In this document: piece after piece, positions 53,752-63,038 of the stretch | Numbering within the stretch: position 1 is the first letter of the stretch | Layout of the letters: each line of letters begins with the position of its first letter | Source of the DNA: Pseudoalteromonas distincta | GTDB lineage: Bacteria > Pseudomonadota > Gammaproteobacteria > Enterobacterales > Alteromonadaceae | Assembly: GCF_000814675.1 (NCBI RefSeq) | Contig: NZ_JWIG01000029.1 | Coordinates: 248,001 to 312,000 of the forward strand | Reading direction: 5' to 3' | DNA: 64,000 nucleotides | Position numbers and translations under genes: made by a program | The notes under the pieces: generated by a model | Seen by the model: only the letters and a program-made list of their open reading frames with translations | What the model was told of the DNA's origin: nothing | Databases searched by the model: none

Positions 53752-54267
53752 ATGAGTAAATTTTTAGATTATATACGACTTAGTTTCTTTGCATTCGGTT
53801 TACTACTTGGAGTGCAAATACCTGCATTTGTAAGTGACTTTGGCCAAGCACTATCAGCCCAGTTAATTGAAGCTAATAATGCCGTTGCGCCTTTTAAAAG
53901 CGATGCAGCTAAGTATTTCAATAATGATTTAAATAAGCTAATAAAACACTATCAAAATATTGATGATGAAATTGTGAACAAAGGGGCAAGTAATATCAGT
54001 ACTCTTTACGAGCGACAGCAAGATTTACAGATAGCCGTAAATAGGTTTGAGAAATCTCCGTATATATTTACTATGATCAGTGGCATGAGCGATATAAAGC
54101 AACAAGTATGGCAACGCTTTGAAGGTCAAATCATTTTGAAAAAAGACTCTATTATAGCCGCCATTGTTGCAGCCATAATTGTTGCCTTGCTTGCAGAGCT
54201 TACTGGTTATTTGTTTTTAACTGGAGTAAAACGCTCATTTAAACGCTTATTCGCAGCTCAAAAATAA
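53752..54267 (+). CDS. DUF2937 membrane protein
   Basis: A 171-residue protein with an N-terminal hydrophobic segment (LSFFAFGLLLGVQIPAFVSD), a helical middle region and a C-terminal membrane helix (IIAAIVAAIIVALLAELTGY). It matches the DUF2937 pattern; function unknown. It overlaps the 3' end of the convergent LysR gene by about 20 nt. Confidence 0.78.
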   Translation: MSKFLDYIRLSFFAFGLLLGVQIPAFVSDFGQALSAQLIEANNAVAPFKSDAAKYFNNDLNKLIKHYQNIDDEIVNKGASNISTLYERQQDLQIAVNRFEKSPYIFTMISGMSDIKQQVWQRFEGQIILKKDSIIAAIVAAIIVALLAELTGYLFLTGVKRSFKRLFAAQK

Positions 54268-55134
54268 TGATTTCATAAAATCATAAAATACATCGGTTTT
54301 GCGGGTTGTTAAACTATTTTGCGGACGTAAAAACCAAACCGGTGCATCATCTTGTGCCATTACCCCTGGCATAACTTCAACCAAAATACCGTTTTTAAGA
54401 TCTTCATTAATCGCTATTTTTGACTTAATAGCGATACCATGACCTGCAATAGCAGCTTGTGTCATATTATCGGAGTTTGAAATAGTAAAACGAGTTTTAG
54501 CATTAAAGGTATGTATTTTTTTGTGTTCGTCAAAAAGCTTTAACTGGCGTTGCCACGGCAGGCAAACCCAATAATGTTCACTCAATTGCGTTAAATTTTC
54601 AGGCATACCGTACTTTTCTATATAGCTAGGGGCTGCACACAGTATGCGACTATTGTTTACGATTTTACGAGAAAGTAATCCTGAGTCATTTAATTTTCCC
54701 ACCCTAATTGCAACATCTTGCGCGTCATCAACCACATTTACAAAATGATCCGTTATTAAAAAATCAAGCTTTAGTTCAGGGTAAGCTTGCTCAAACTCAT
54801 TGAGTTTAGGCATTACGTATTTTGAAAAAACCCAAGGCGGCATGGTCACGCGTAGTAAACCACTCACCGATGAGCTACGCGCGCCAATACTATGCTCAGC
54901 ATCGTGAAGAGCTTCTATTATAGCCCCCACACGCGTATAAAATATTTCACCTGCGGGAGATAACCGTACTCGCCTGCTATCTCTAAAAACAAGTACTGTA
55001 GCAAGCTCACGCTCTAGTTTACTCAAGCGATGGCTCACCGTTGCAGGCGATAAACGCTGCTCGCGGGCAGCAGCAAGTACGCCCTTATTTTCAACTACAG
55101 CTATAAATGTTTCTAGGTCGCTTAAATTATACAT
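54247..55134 (-). CDS. LysR-family transcriptional regulator
   Basis: A 295-residue regulator with helix-turn-helix DLETFIAVVENKGVLAAARE / RLSPATVSHRLSKLERELAT and a substrate-binding domain. The frame extends to a GTG at 55152, but ATG 55134 (MYNLSDLETF) is the normal LysR start. It diverges from the peroxiredoxin-HAD pair across about 120 nt, the usual layout for a LysR protein and its target. Confidence 0.9.
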   Translation of the reverse strand: MYNLSDLETFIAVVENKGVLAAAREQRLSPATVSHRLSKLERELATVLVFRDSRRVRLSPAGEIFYTRVGAIIEALHDAEHSIGARSSSVSGLLRVTMPPWVFSKYVMPKLNEFEQAYPELKLDFLITDHFVNVVDDAQDVAIRVGKLNDSGLLSRKIVNNSRILCAAPSYIEKYGMPENLTQLSEHYWVCLPWQRQLKLFDEHKKIHTFNAKTRFTISNSDNMTQAAIAGHGIAIKSKIAINEDLKNGILVEVMPGVMAQDDAPVWFLRPQNSLTTRKTDVFYDFMKSLFLSCE

Positions 55135-55256
55135 AAAGATGCCATTGTGCACTTTTCAATGTTTAATATTTTCGAATGAAGCTTTCAGTATTGCAATGTT
55201 TATTTAAATATATAAAACACTATAATTGCAAATAGTCTAATTATTGAGGTTCAATC

Positions 55257-55907
55257 ATGAGTTTAAAAGCGCAAATAGATGCCTATAACGTACAAAAAGA
55301 TGCCAAATTGCCGGCTGACGTTTTGGCACTAATGAACACTACAAACGAAGAGCTAATTGCACAGCATATTAAAGACAATGCATTGCAAATTGGTCAAAAA
55401 GTAGAAAACTTTAGCTTAGCCAACCATAACGGCGAAAACATTGAGCTTGCAGATTTATTAAAAAAAGGCCCGGTAATCATTAGTTTTTACCGTGGTGGCT
55501 GGTGCCCATATTGTAATTTAGAGCTAAAAGCACTTAACGACTACTTACCACAATTTAAAACTCAAAGTGCTCAGTTAGTCGCAATATCACCACAACTACC
55601 TGATGAAACTCTCTCAACTGCACAAAAAAACGACCTTGAATTTGACGTGCTTTGCGATGTGAGCAATAAAGTAGCTGAGCAATTTGGTTTATTGTTTACA
55701 CTTGATGAGCGTATTCAAGCGTTATACACACAATTTGGTATTGATTTTGAACACTACTACGGCGATAAAAGCTTTAAATTACCGCTACCGGCCACCTATG
55801 TGATAAACCAAGAAGGTGTAATTACATACGCATTTTTAAGCGAAGATTACACCCTACGCGCAGAACCTATTGATGTTATGACAGCACTTGAATCGGAGAA
55901 TAATTAA
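55257..55907 (+). CDS. Peroxiredoxin-like (AhpC/TSA family) protein
   Basis: A 216-residue thioredoxin-fold protein. The active site FYRGGWCPYCNLELKALNDY has a CxxC pattern rather than the lone peroxidatic cysteine of classical AhpC. VAISPQLPDETLS and PLPATYVINQEGVITYAF complete the fold. It probably reduces peroxides or acts as a thiol oxidoreductase in the cytoplasm. Its stop shares a base with the next start (TAATG). The divergent LysR gene is its probable regulator. Confidence 0.87.
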   Translation: MSLKAQIDAYNVQKDAKLPADVLALMNTTNEELIAQHIKDNALQIGQKVENFSLANHNGENIELADLLKKGPVIISFYRGGWCPYCNLELKALNDYLPQFKTQSAQLVAISPQLPDETLSTAQKNDLEFDVLCDVSNKVAEQFGLLFTLDERIQALYTQFGIDFEHYYGDKSFKLPLPATYVINQEGVITYAFLSEDYTLRAEPIDVMTALESENN

Positions 55908-56674
55908 TGTCTATTTTAAAATCGTTAAAAACACTTACTCTTTCACTACTTGTGGGCACAAGCCTTGTATCTGGTTATGCAGTCGCTGATGGACCAAAAG
56001 AACAAGCAAAACCTAAAGTGCTTATTTTTGATGTAAACGAAACCCTACTTGATTTAACGTCAATGCGTACCTCTATTGGTAAAGCGCTAGGCGGACGTGA
56101 AGATTTATTACCACTGTGGTTTTCAACTATGCTGCACCATTCATTAGTAGATACTGTAAGCGGTAGTTATCACGACTTTGGGCAAATCGGTGTGGCGTCA
56201 CTTCTTATGGTTGCTCAAAACAACAACATTGATATTACAAGTGAACAAGCTAAAACAGCTATTGTTACGCCTCTTTTAACGCTTCCTCCACACAGCGATG
56301 TTAAAGAAGGACTGGCAAAACTCAAAGCACAGGGCTATAAGTTAGTAAGCCTTACAAATTCTTCAAACAAAGGTGTAAAGGCACAGTTTGAAAGCGCTGG
56401 TTTAATGTCTTACTTTGATGCGCGTTACAGCATTGAAGATATTAAAATTTACAAACCAGACTTACGTGCGTATGAGTGGGTACTTAAAAAGCTAAACGTA
56501 GCACCAAATGAAGCAATGATGGTTGCAGCCCATGGCTGGGATGTTGCTGGTGCAAAAGAAGCTGGCTTACAAACCACTTTTATAGCACGCCCAGGTAAAG
56601 CACTTTACCCATTAGCTAAAAAACCAGATCATGTTGTGAAAGATTTACATGAATTAGCCGCTCTACTTAAATAA
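55907..56674 (+). CDS. Exported haloacid dehalogenase type II-like (HAD) protein
   Basis: A 255-residue HAD enzyme. A signal peptide (MSILKSLKTLTLSLLVGTSL, cleavage near YAVADG) is followed by the nucleophile motif LIFDVNETLLDL, motif II SLTNSSNKGVKAQF, KPDLRAYEWVLKKL and MMVAAHGWDVAGAKEAGLQT. The pattern is that of L-2-haloacid dehalogenases, usually cytosolic. Export to the periplasm is unusual. It is coupled to the peroxiredoxin gene and ends in a strong terminator. Substrate unknown. Confidence 0.85.
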   Translation: MSILKSLKTLTLSLLVGTSLVSGYAVADGPKEQAKPKVLIFDVNETLLDLTSMRTSIGKALGGREDLLPLWFSTMLHHSLVDTVSGSYHDFGQIGVASLLMVAQNNNIDITSEQAKTAIVTPLLTLPPHSDVKEGLAKLKAQGYKLVSLTNSSNKGVKAQFESAGLMSYFDARYSIEDIKIYKPDLRAYEWVLKKLNVAPNEAMMVAAHGWDVAGAKEAGLQTTFIARPGKALYPLAKKPDHVVKDLHELAALLK

Positions 56675-56698
56675 GTACACGCTGATGAATCAATACCC

Positions 56699-56735
56699 AA
56701 GCGGCCAATGTTAGGATGACATTGGCCGCTTTTTT
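56699..56735 (+). terminator. Terminator of the peroxiredoxin-HAD operon
   Basis: A perfect 13-bp stem (AAGCGGCCAATGT / ACATTGGCCGCTT) with a 7-nt loop, then TTTTT. Confidence 0.93.
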
Positions 56736-56893
56736 GTAACTACTCCTAATATGTCTTAGTGTATTTATTTTCATAATCAGTATGTTAAAAATTGAATGTA
56801 AACAAAGCATTTAGCCCGCTATGCGTTATTTTATCTGCTAGCAATTTAGTACTCACAACGCTACTATTAAATAAATACGTGGTGGAGAACATA

Positions 56894-57502
56894 ATGAATA
56901 GTGAAAGATTAGGTGAGTTTGAGCAGTACTTTCAAATTAATGAAAGTATAAGAGTAAATTTATTCCCCGTATCAAACGGACAAGTTCCTAAATCGCAGCT
57001 TGAGCTTGAAGACGACATTCCCCCACTATTTAGATTAGCAAATGAAGTAAGTGAGCTTGAGCAAAGCTCGTTACGCCCACTGCGTAACTTAGGCGATATA
57101 GCACAAGAGCTAGCTACTTTTTTACAAGCGCAGTCACGTAAAATAGATTTAATAATGAGCCATATTTTGGCCTCAGAACAAGCCCAAGATAACGCAATAC
57201 AATGTGATAGCTACGGCGGTGGCGGTATTCGTTTTACATCACCCGAAGTACACTCAATTGGCCAAGCATTTAGAACCAAACTGTTTTTGCACCACGAGGC
57301 CTCTGCGGTTTATTGTTACACCGAAGTTGTGGCAGTAGAAAAACAAGATAGCGAACACTACCAATACACTATGCTCTTTACCGCAATTAGAACCACAGAC
57401 CAAGAACTTATTGTTAGAGCGAGTTTACATGCTCAAACCCGCCAACTTAAAAAACGTCAAGAACTTGATCAAAACCAAGGCGACCTAAACAGTGATAATT
57501 AG
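56894..57502 (+). CDS. Possible PilZ-like protein, otherwise unknown
   Basis: A 202-residue cytosolic protein starting at ATG 56894, with GGTGGAG 7 nt upstream; the frame extends to 56792 without support. The N-terminal ~110 residues are helical. The C-terminal ~80 look like a PilZ-type beta-barrel: QCDSYGGGGIRFTSPEVHSI resembles the [D/N]xSxxG loop, with Tyr in the Ser place, then VYCYTEVVAVEKQD and YTMLFTAIR. An upstream arginine (SIRVNLFPV) might supply part of an RxxxR motif. Function unknown. Confidence 0.62.
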   Translation: MNSERLGEFEQYFQINESIRVNLFPVSNGQVPKSQLELEDDIPPLFRLANEVSELEQSSLRPLRNLGDIAQELATFLQAQSRKIDLIMSHILASEQAQDNAIQCDSYGGGGIRFTSPEVHSIGQAFRTKLFLHHEASAVYCYTEVVAVEKQDSEHYQYTMLFTAIRTTDQELIVRASLHAQTRQLKKRQELDQNQGDLNSDN

Positions 57503-57559
57503 CTGACATCTTTATGTAAAATGCTAAACTAGCGCCATCTTAATTAGTATATAAAATTC

Positions 57560-58615
57560 ATGAACTTTAGACTTTTACCAGAATGGGCCGAGCAAGACGC
57601 TGTTATGCTTACATGGCCTCACAAAGACACCGATTGGGCCGACAACTTAGCGCGTGTAGAACCTGTATATATAGAACTTGCTAAACATATAACAACGCAG
57701 CAACAGCTTGTTATTGTGGCGCATAACAGTGCCTTAAAAGTGCATATTACAGCATTACTAAATAGTGCTAACGTCTCTCTTAATCGTGTTCATTTTGTAG
57801 TAACGCCTACTAACGATACATGGGCGCGCGATCATGGTCCGCTTACTTGCGCCGCAATTGATTCACCAGAGCAACTAAAAGTATATGATTTTACTTTTAA
57901 TGGTTGGGGCAATAAGTTTGAAAGCGCATTAGACAATCAAATTAATCGTACTTTGGTAAAAGAGCTAAGTAGCACAAACAACCAATATCAAGCGCTCGAT
58001 ATGGTACTTGAAGGTGGCGGTATTGAAATAAACGAGCACGGTGTGTTGCTAACAACCAGCGAATGTTTGCTTAATAAAAACCGTAACCCTGATTTAAACC
58101 CAAATGATATTGAAGCACTTTTGAAAGAGCACTTAGGCGCGACGAGTTTTTTATGGGTTGAACATGGCTATTTAGCGGGCGATGACACCGACAGCCACAT
58201 TGATACCTTAGTGCGTTTTGCACCAAATAATACCCTTGTATATGTGCAGTGTGACGATAAAACTGATGAGCACTTTAGCGCACTTGATGCGATGGAAAAA
58301 CAACTAAAAACCTTTAAAACTGCCGATAACACCCCATATAACTTAATTGAGTTACCGTGGCCAAAAGCCGCTTATGACGATGAGCAAACACGCTTACCGG
58401 CTACCTACGCTAACTACTTAATTATTAATAATGCTGTGCTTGTGCCAACGTATAATGATGCCAATGATGAGCGTGCTCTTGCGCAAGTTCAAAAAGCATA
58501 CCCACAACACACTATTATTGGCGTAAATTGCCAACCAATTATTGAACAATTTGGCAGCCTGCACTGTATTACAATGCAATTACCTCGTGGATTTTTAGCT
58601 GGAGCAGCACAATGA
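57560..58615 (+). CDS. aguA: Agmatine deiminase
   Basis: A 351-residue enzyme converting agmatine to N-carbamoylputrescine and ammonia. Visible motifs are LLPEWAEQDAVMLTWPHKDT, NDTWARDHGPLT, LEGGGIEINEHGVLLTT, VEHGYLAGDDTDSHIDTLVR and the catalytic cysteine in GSLHCITMQLPRGF. It overlaps aguB by 4 nt (ATGA), so the two steps are co-expressed. Confidence 0.95.
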   Translation: MNFRLLPEWAEQDAVMLTWPHKDTDWADNLARVEPVYIELAKHITTQQQLVIVAHNSALKVHITALLNSANVSLNRVHFVVTPTNDTWARDHGPLTCAAIDSPEQLKVYDFTFNGWGNKFESALDNQINRTLVKELSSTNNQYQALDMVLEGGGIEINEHGVLLTTSECLLNKNRNPDLNPNDIEALLKEHLGATSFLWVEHGYLAGDDTDSHIDTLVRFAPNNTLVYVQCDDKTDEHFSALDAMEKQLKTFKTADNTPYNLIELPWPKAAYDDEQTRLPATYANYLIINNAVLVPTYNDANDERALAQVQKAYPQHTIIGVNCQPIIEQFGSLHCITMQLPRGFLAGAAQ

Positions 58616-59505
58616 CAAGCCCTGCAAAATTAACCGTTGCGTTAGTGCAACAAAGCAATACCGATAACGCTCAGGACAATATGGCAAAATCAATAAGTGC
58701 CATTCGTGAAGCCGCTCAAAAAGGTGCAAAACTGGTTGTACTCCAAGAGCTACACCGAAGCCTCTATTTTTGCCAAACCGAAAATGTTGACGTATTTGAT
58801 TTAGCCGAAACCATTCCAGGCCCTAGCAGTAATGCCTTAGGTGAGCTTGCTAAAGAGCTAAGCATTGTTATTGTCGCGTCTTTATTTGAAAAACGCGCTA
58901 CGGGCCTTTATCACAATACTGCGGTTGTATTAGAGCAAGACGGCAGTATTGCAGGTAAATACCGCAAAATGCATATTCCTGATGATCCAGGTTTTTACGA
59001 AAAATTTTACTTTACCCCAGGTGATATCGGTTTTGAGCCTATACAAACCTCAGTAGGTAAATTAGGCGTGCTAGTATGTTGGGATCAATGGTTTCCTGAA
59101 GCTGCACGTTTAATGGCAATGGCTGGCGCTGAGGTATTAATTTACCCAACCGCTATCGGTTGGGATCCTAACGACGACATTGCTGAGCAAACTCGTCAAA
59201 AAGATGCGTGGGTTATTAGCCAGCGTGCCCATGCTGTTGCCAATGGCGTGCCGGTAATTAGCTGTAACCGCGTTGGCCATGAAAGTGACCCTAGTGCGCA
59301 AAGCGATGGTATTTCGTTTTGGGGCAATTCGTTTATTGCAGGCCCACAAGGTGAACTATTAGCAGAGGCTAATAATACTGATGAGCAAATTTTAGTAGTA
59401 GAAATTGATCAAAAACGCTCAGAAAACGTAAGACGTATTTGGCCTTTCTTACGTGACCGTAGAATTGATCACTATAAAGACCTAACAAAAATATACCGAG
59501 ACTAA
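58612..59505 (+). CDS. aguB: N-carbamoylputrescine amidase
   Basis: A 297-residue nitrilase-superfamily enzyme that makes putrescine. The Glu-Lys-Cys triad lies in LVVLQELHRSLYFCQ, KYRKMHIPDDPGFYEKFYF and LGVLVCWDQWFPEAARLMAM. With aguA it completes the agmatine-to-putrescine route in the cytoplasm. Confidence 0.95.
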   Translation: MTSPAKLTVALVQQSNTDNAQDNMAKSISAIREAAQKGAKLVVLQELHRSLYFCQTENVDVFDLAETIPGPSSNALGELAKELSIVIVASLFEKRATGLYHNTAVVLEQDGSIAGKYRKMHIPDDPGFYEKFYFTPGDIGFEPIQTSVGKLGVLVCWDQWFPEAARLMAMAGAEVLIYPTAIGWDPNDDIAEQTRQKDAWVISQRAHAVANGVPVISCNRVGHESDPSAQSDGISFWGNSFIAGPQGELLAEANNTDEQILVVEIDQKRSENVRRIWPFLRDRRIDHYKDLTKIYRD

Positions 59506-59522
59506 GTAATCTTAACTCAAGA

Positions 59523-59545
59523 TGGCTCTTACTTGCTAAGAGCCA
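59523..59545. other. Hairpin between aguB and mfd
   Basis: TGGCTCTTA / TAAGAGCCA is a perfect 9-bp stem with loop CTTGC, but no U-tract follows. It may be a weak terminator or a processing site before mfd. Confidence 0.5.
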
Positions 59546-59564
59546 ACTATAAATGGAGTAATAA

Positions 59565-62500
59565 ATGGCGTTTGAGCAATGGGCAGCCTTGCCTTGGGTA
59601 AAATCTCATAAAGATAAAATTCAATGGGGCCAGCTAAGCGGAAGTGGTTTAAGTATTGCTATTGCTGAAGGCGTTAAACAACAAGATAACTTAGTCTTAA
59701 TTGTTACGCCGGATACACCAAGTGCACTGCGCCTTGAAACAGAATTAGAATATTTATTACCCGATAACCCAGTCATGGTATTTCCTGATTGGGAAACTCT
59801 GCCATACGATCATTTTTCTCCCCATCAAGATATTATTTCAGACCGTTTGGCCACTTTAAACACCTTAAAAAAAGAACAACAAAGTGTGTTAATTGTGCCT
59901 GTATCTACTTTAATGTTGCGCACAGCCCCGGCCTCATTTATTTACGGTTCAACAATAAACTTTAAAGTAGGCGACAAGCTAGACACACATAACTTTCGTG
60001 ACAACTTAGAGCAAGCTGGTTATTTAAATGTTCAACAAGTAATGGAGCACGGCGAATACGCTATACGCGGCTCTATCGTTGACTTATACCCAATGGGTAG
60101 CCCACACCCATTTAGACTCGACTTTTTTGATGACGAACTCGATACCATTCGCTTATTTGATGTAGAAACACAGCGCTCTGATGAAAAAGTAGATAAAATT
60201 GAGCTACTTCCAGCGCATGAATTTCCTACTAACGACGCTGATATTGAACGCTTTAGAATAAGCTACCGTGAAAAATTTGGCGCAAGCTCGCAACAAGATT
60301 CAGTTTACATGCAAGTAAGCAAAGGTAACTGGCCTGCAGGTATTGAATACTACATGCCATTATTTTTTGAAAAGCTCGCGACTATTTTTGACTACCTGCC
60401 AGATACAACAACCGTTATGCAGCTGGGTGATTTAGAGCACGCGGCAGATAACTTTTGGCACGATGTAAATGTACGCTATGAAAACCGCAGAGTTGACCCA
60501 CTTCGTCCATTACTTGAACCTAATGCGCTTTATCAGCCAATTGAAGAGCTGTTTTCTAATTTAGGCAATTTTGCACGTATTAGATTATCCCTTGCAAAGC
60601 TTGGCACTAAAGCAGGTAATAAAAACTTAAGCGTTAGCGAGCTGCCGGCCATTCGTATTGATCATAAACAGCATGAACCTTATGGCGCGTTTATAAATTA
60701 TGTAGCAGAGCAAAAAAAGAAAAAAGGCCGCATATTACTCAGTGTTGAATCGGACGGTCGTCGCGAATCATTGCTGAGCATTTTAAAGCCAAGCGGTTTA
60801 AAATTTAAAGAATTTGAAACACTCGAACAATTTATAAAAAGTGCAAGTGACGTAGGCTTAATAGTAAGTCCGCTCGAGCAAAGTGTAGTACTTGGCACTA
60901 AACCAAGCCTTTCTATTATTACCGAGCAAGAACTGCTTGGCATAAAAGTATCTCAGCGCAGACGCCGCAAGCACAAGTACGAAGCCAGCCAAGATGCGCT
61001 AATTCGTAATTTAGCCGAGCTTAAAGAAGGTCAACCTGTTGTGCATCTTGATCACGGTGTTGGCCGTTATCAGGGGTTGCAAACAATTGATGCTGCAGGT
61101 GTAGTTACTGAATTTGTAACAATTACTTACGCAAGTGAAGCTAAATTGTACGTGCCAGTGTCTGCATTGCATATGCTTAGTCGCTACTCTGGCGGTGAAG
61201 AAGCCAGCGCCCCGCTGCATAAGCTTGGCTCAGATGCGTGGGAAAAAGCAAAAAAACGTGCGGCTGAAAAAGTTCGCGATGTCGCCGCTGAATTACTCGA
61301 CATTTATGCTCAGCGCCAAGCAAAACCTGGTAATAAATTTACCCTAGATGCCCCTGCATATCGACAATTTAGCGATAGCTTTCCGTTTGAAGAAACTGAC
61401 GATCAGCGCAACGCCATAGAAGCCGTATTAGGTGATATGCAATCAAAACAAGCGATGGATCGCTTAGTGTGTGGTGACGTAGGCTTTGGTAAAACAGAAG
61501 TGGCCATGCGCGCTGCTTTTGTAGCAGTTAACGATGATAAACAGGTAGCCATTTTAGTACCAACTACCCTGCTGGCTCAACAACACTATGAAAACTTTAA
61601 AGACCGTTTTGCTGATTTTCCTATTGAAGTAGGTGTGCTTTCGCGCTTTAACTCCACTAAAGAGCAAAAAGACACACTTGAAAAAATGGCCAATGGTAAG
61701 CTCGATATAGTTATTGGCACGCATAAACTTATTCAACAAGACATTAAATTTAACGATTTAGGCTTATTAATTGTTGATGAAGAGCATCGCTTTGGTGTTC
61801 GCCAAAAAGAGAAAATTAAAGCACTGCGCGCTGATGTAGACATACTCACACTGACTGCAACGCCAATACCGCGTACACTCAACATGGCCATGAGCGGCAT
61901 GCGCGATTTATCAATTATCGCAACGCCGCCTGCTAAACGCTTAGCGGTTAAAACTTTTGTACGCCAACGCGAAGTAGAACTAATACGCGAAGCGGTACTG
62001 CGAGAAATTAAACGCGGTGGCCAAGTTTACTTTTTACATAACAACGTAGAAACTATTGAGCGTGTTGCACAAGAAATTAGTGAATGGGTACCTGAAGCAA
62101 GTGTGACCACAGCTCATGGCCAAATGCGCGAGCAAGAGCTTGAGCAAATAATGACTGACTTTTATCATCAAAAATACAACGTGCTGGTATGTACCACGAT
62201 TATCGAAACCGGTATTGATGTGCCTACGGCTAATACCATTATCATGGACAGAGCAGATAAACTCGGCCTTGCCCAGTTACACCAATTACGTGGACGAGTT
62301 GGGCGAAGCCACCATCAAGCGTATGCCTACTTACTAACAGGTGATCCTAAAGCGCTTTCTAAAGATGCGAGTAAACGCTTACAAGCAATTGAATCATTAG
62401 AGGATTTAGGTGCAGGTTTTGCCCTCGCTACACACGACTTAGAAATTCGTGGTGCGGGTGAGCTACTTGGCGATGATCAATCAGGCCAAATGCAAACCAT

Positions 62501-63038
62501 CGGCTTTAGTTTGTATATGGAAATGCTCGAACAAGCAGTAAATGCGCTGCGCGAAGGTAAAGAGCCAACGCTTGAAAACCTACTTCAAAAACAAACCGAA
62601 GTAGATTTAAAACTGGCTGCATTATTACCTGATGACTACATACACGATGTTAATGCACGCTTGGGTATGTATAAGCGCATTGCAAGTTGTGCTAACCTTG
62701 ATGATATGGATGAACTTCAAGTAGAACTAATAGACCGCTTTGGTTTATTACCTGATGCTGCTAAAAACCTATTTAGCCTACAATTATTAAAAATGAAGGC
62801 TAGTAATTTAGGTATAACTAAAATTGAGGCAAATCCAAAAGGTGGTTACTTTGAGTTTAGCCAAGATACCAAGGTTAACCCTAGCTTCATCATTGGCTTG
62901 ATACAAAGTGCGCCTAAGGTGTACAAAATGGATGGCGCAAATAAACTGCGCTTTGCAATTAGTGAGGCAAATGCCCGCGAACGCTTAAAAATGGTCACTG
63001 CAATGATTGCAGATTTCGAAAAAAAGGTTAGCCATTAA
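59565..63038 (+). CDS. mfd: Transcription-repair coupling factor
   Basis: A 1157-residue ATPase that removes stalled RNA polymerase and recruits UvrA. The N-terminal UvrB-like modules include FPDWETLPYDHFSPHQDIIS. The RNA polymerase interaction domain has VVHLDHGVGRYQGLQ. The RecG-like motor has CGDVGFGKTEVAMRAAFVAV, DEEHRFGVRQKEKI, TLTATPIPRTLNMAMSGMRD and QLRGRVGRSHHQAYAYLLTG, and the C-terminal domain follows. Length is normal. The start is ATG 59565, with GGAG upstream. Confidence 0.97.
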   Translation: MAFEQWAALPWVKSHKDKIQWGQLSGSGLSIAIAEGVKQQDNLVLIVTPDTPSALRLETELEYLLPDNPVMVFPDWETLPYDHFSPHQDIISDRLATLNTLKKEQQSVLIVPVSTLMLRTAPASFIYGSTINFKVGDKLDTHNFRDNLEQAGYLNVQQVMEHGEYAIRGSIVDLYPMGSPHPFRLDFFDDELDTIRLFDVETQRSDEKVDKIELLPAHEFPTNDADIERFRISYREKFGASSQQDSVYMQVSKGNWPAGIEYYMPLFFEKLATIFDYLPDTTTVMQLGDLEHAADNFWHDVNVRYENRRVDPLRPLLEPNALYQPIEELFSNLGNFARIRLSLAKLGTKAGNKNLSVSELPAIRIDHKQHEPYGAFINYVAEQKKKKGRILLSVESDGRRESLLSILKPSGLKFKEFETLEQFIKSASDVGLIVSPLEQSVVLGTKPSLSIITEQELLGIKVSQRRRRKHKYEASQDALIRNLAELKEGQPVVHLDHGVGRYQGLQTIDAAGVVTEFVTITYASEAKLYVPVSALHMLSRYSGGEEASAPLHKLGSDAWEKAKKRAAEKVRDVAAELLDIYAQRQAKPGNKFTLDAPAYRQFSDSFPFEETDDQRNAIEAVLGDMQSKQAMDRLVCGDVGFGKTEVAMRAAFVAVNDDKQVAILVPTTLLAQQHYENFKDRFADFPIEVGVLSRFNSTKEQKDTLEKMANGKLDIVIGTHKLIQQDIKFNDLGLLIVDEEHRFGVRQKEKIKALRADVDILTLTATPIPRTLNMAMSGMRDLSIIATPPAKRLAVKTFVRQREVELIREAVLREIKRGGQVYFLHNNVETIERVAQEISEWVPEASVTTAHGQMREQELEQIMTDFYHQKYNVLVCTTIIETGIDVPTANTIIMDRADKLGLAQLHQLRGRVGRSHHQAYAYLLTGDPKALSKDASKRLQAIESLEDLGAGFALATHDLEIRGAGELLGDDQSGQMQTIGFSLYMEMLEQAVNALREGKEPTLENLLQKQTEVDLKLAALLPDDYIHDVNARLGMYKRIASCANLDDMDELQVELIDRFGLLPDAAKNLFSLQLLKMKASNLGITKIEANPKGGYFEFSQDTKVNPSFIIGLIQSAPKVYKMDGANKLRFAISEANARERLKMVTAMIADFEKKVSH

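Noticed and set aside
56792-56893. Longer start for the PilZ-like protein, with an apparent membrane helix
   Set aside because: It would use a non-ATG start without a ribosome-binding site. ATG 56894 has GGTGGAG at the right distance.
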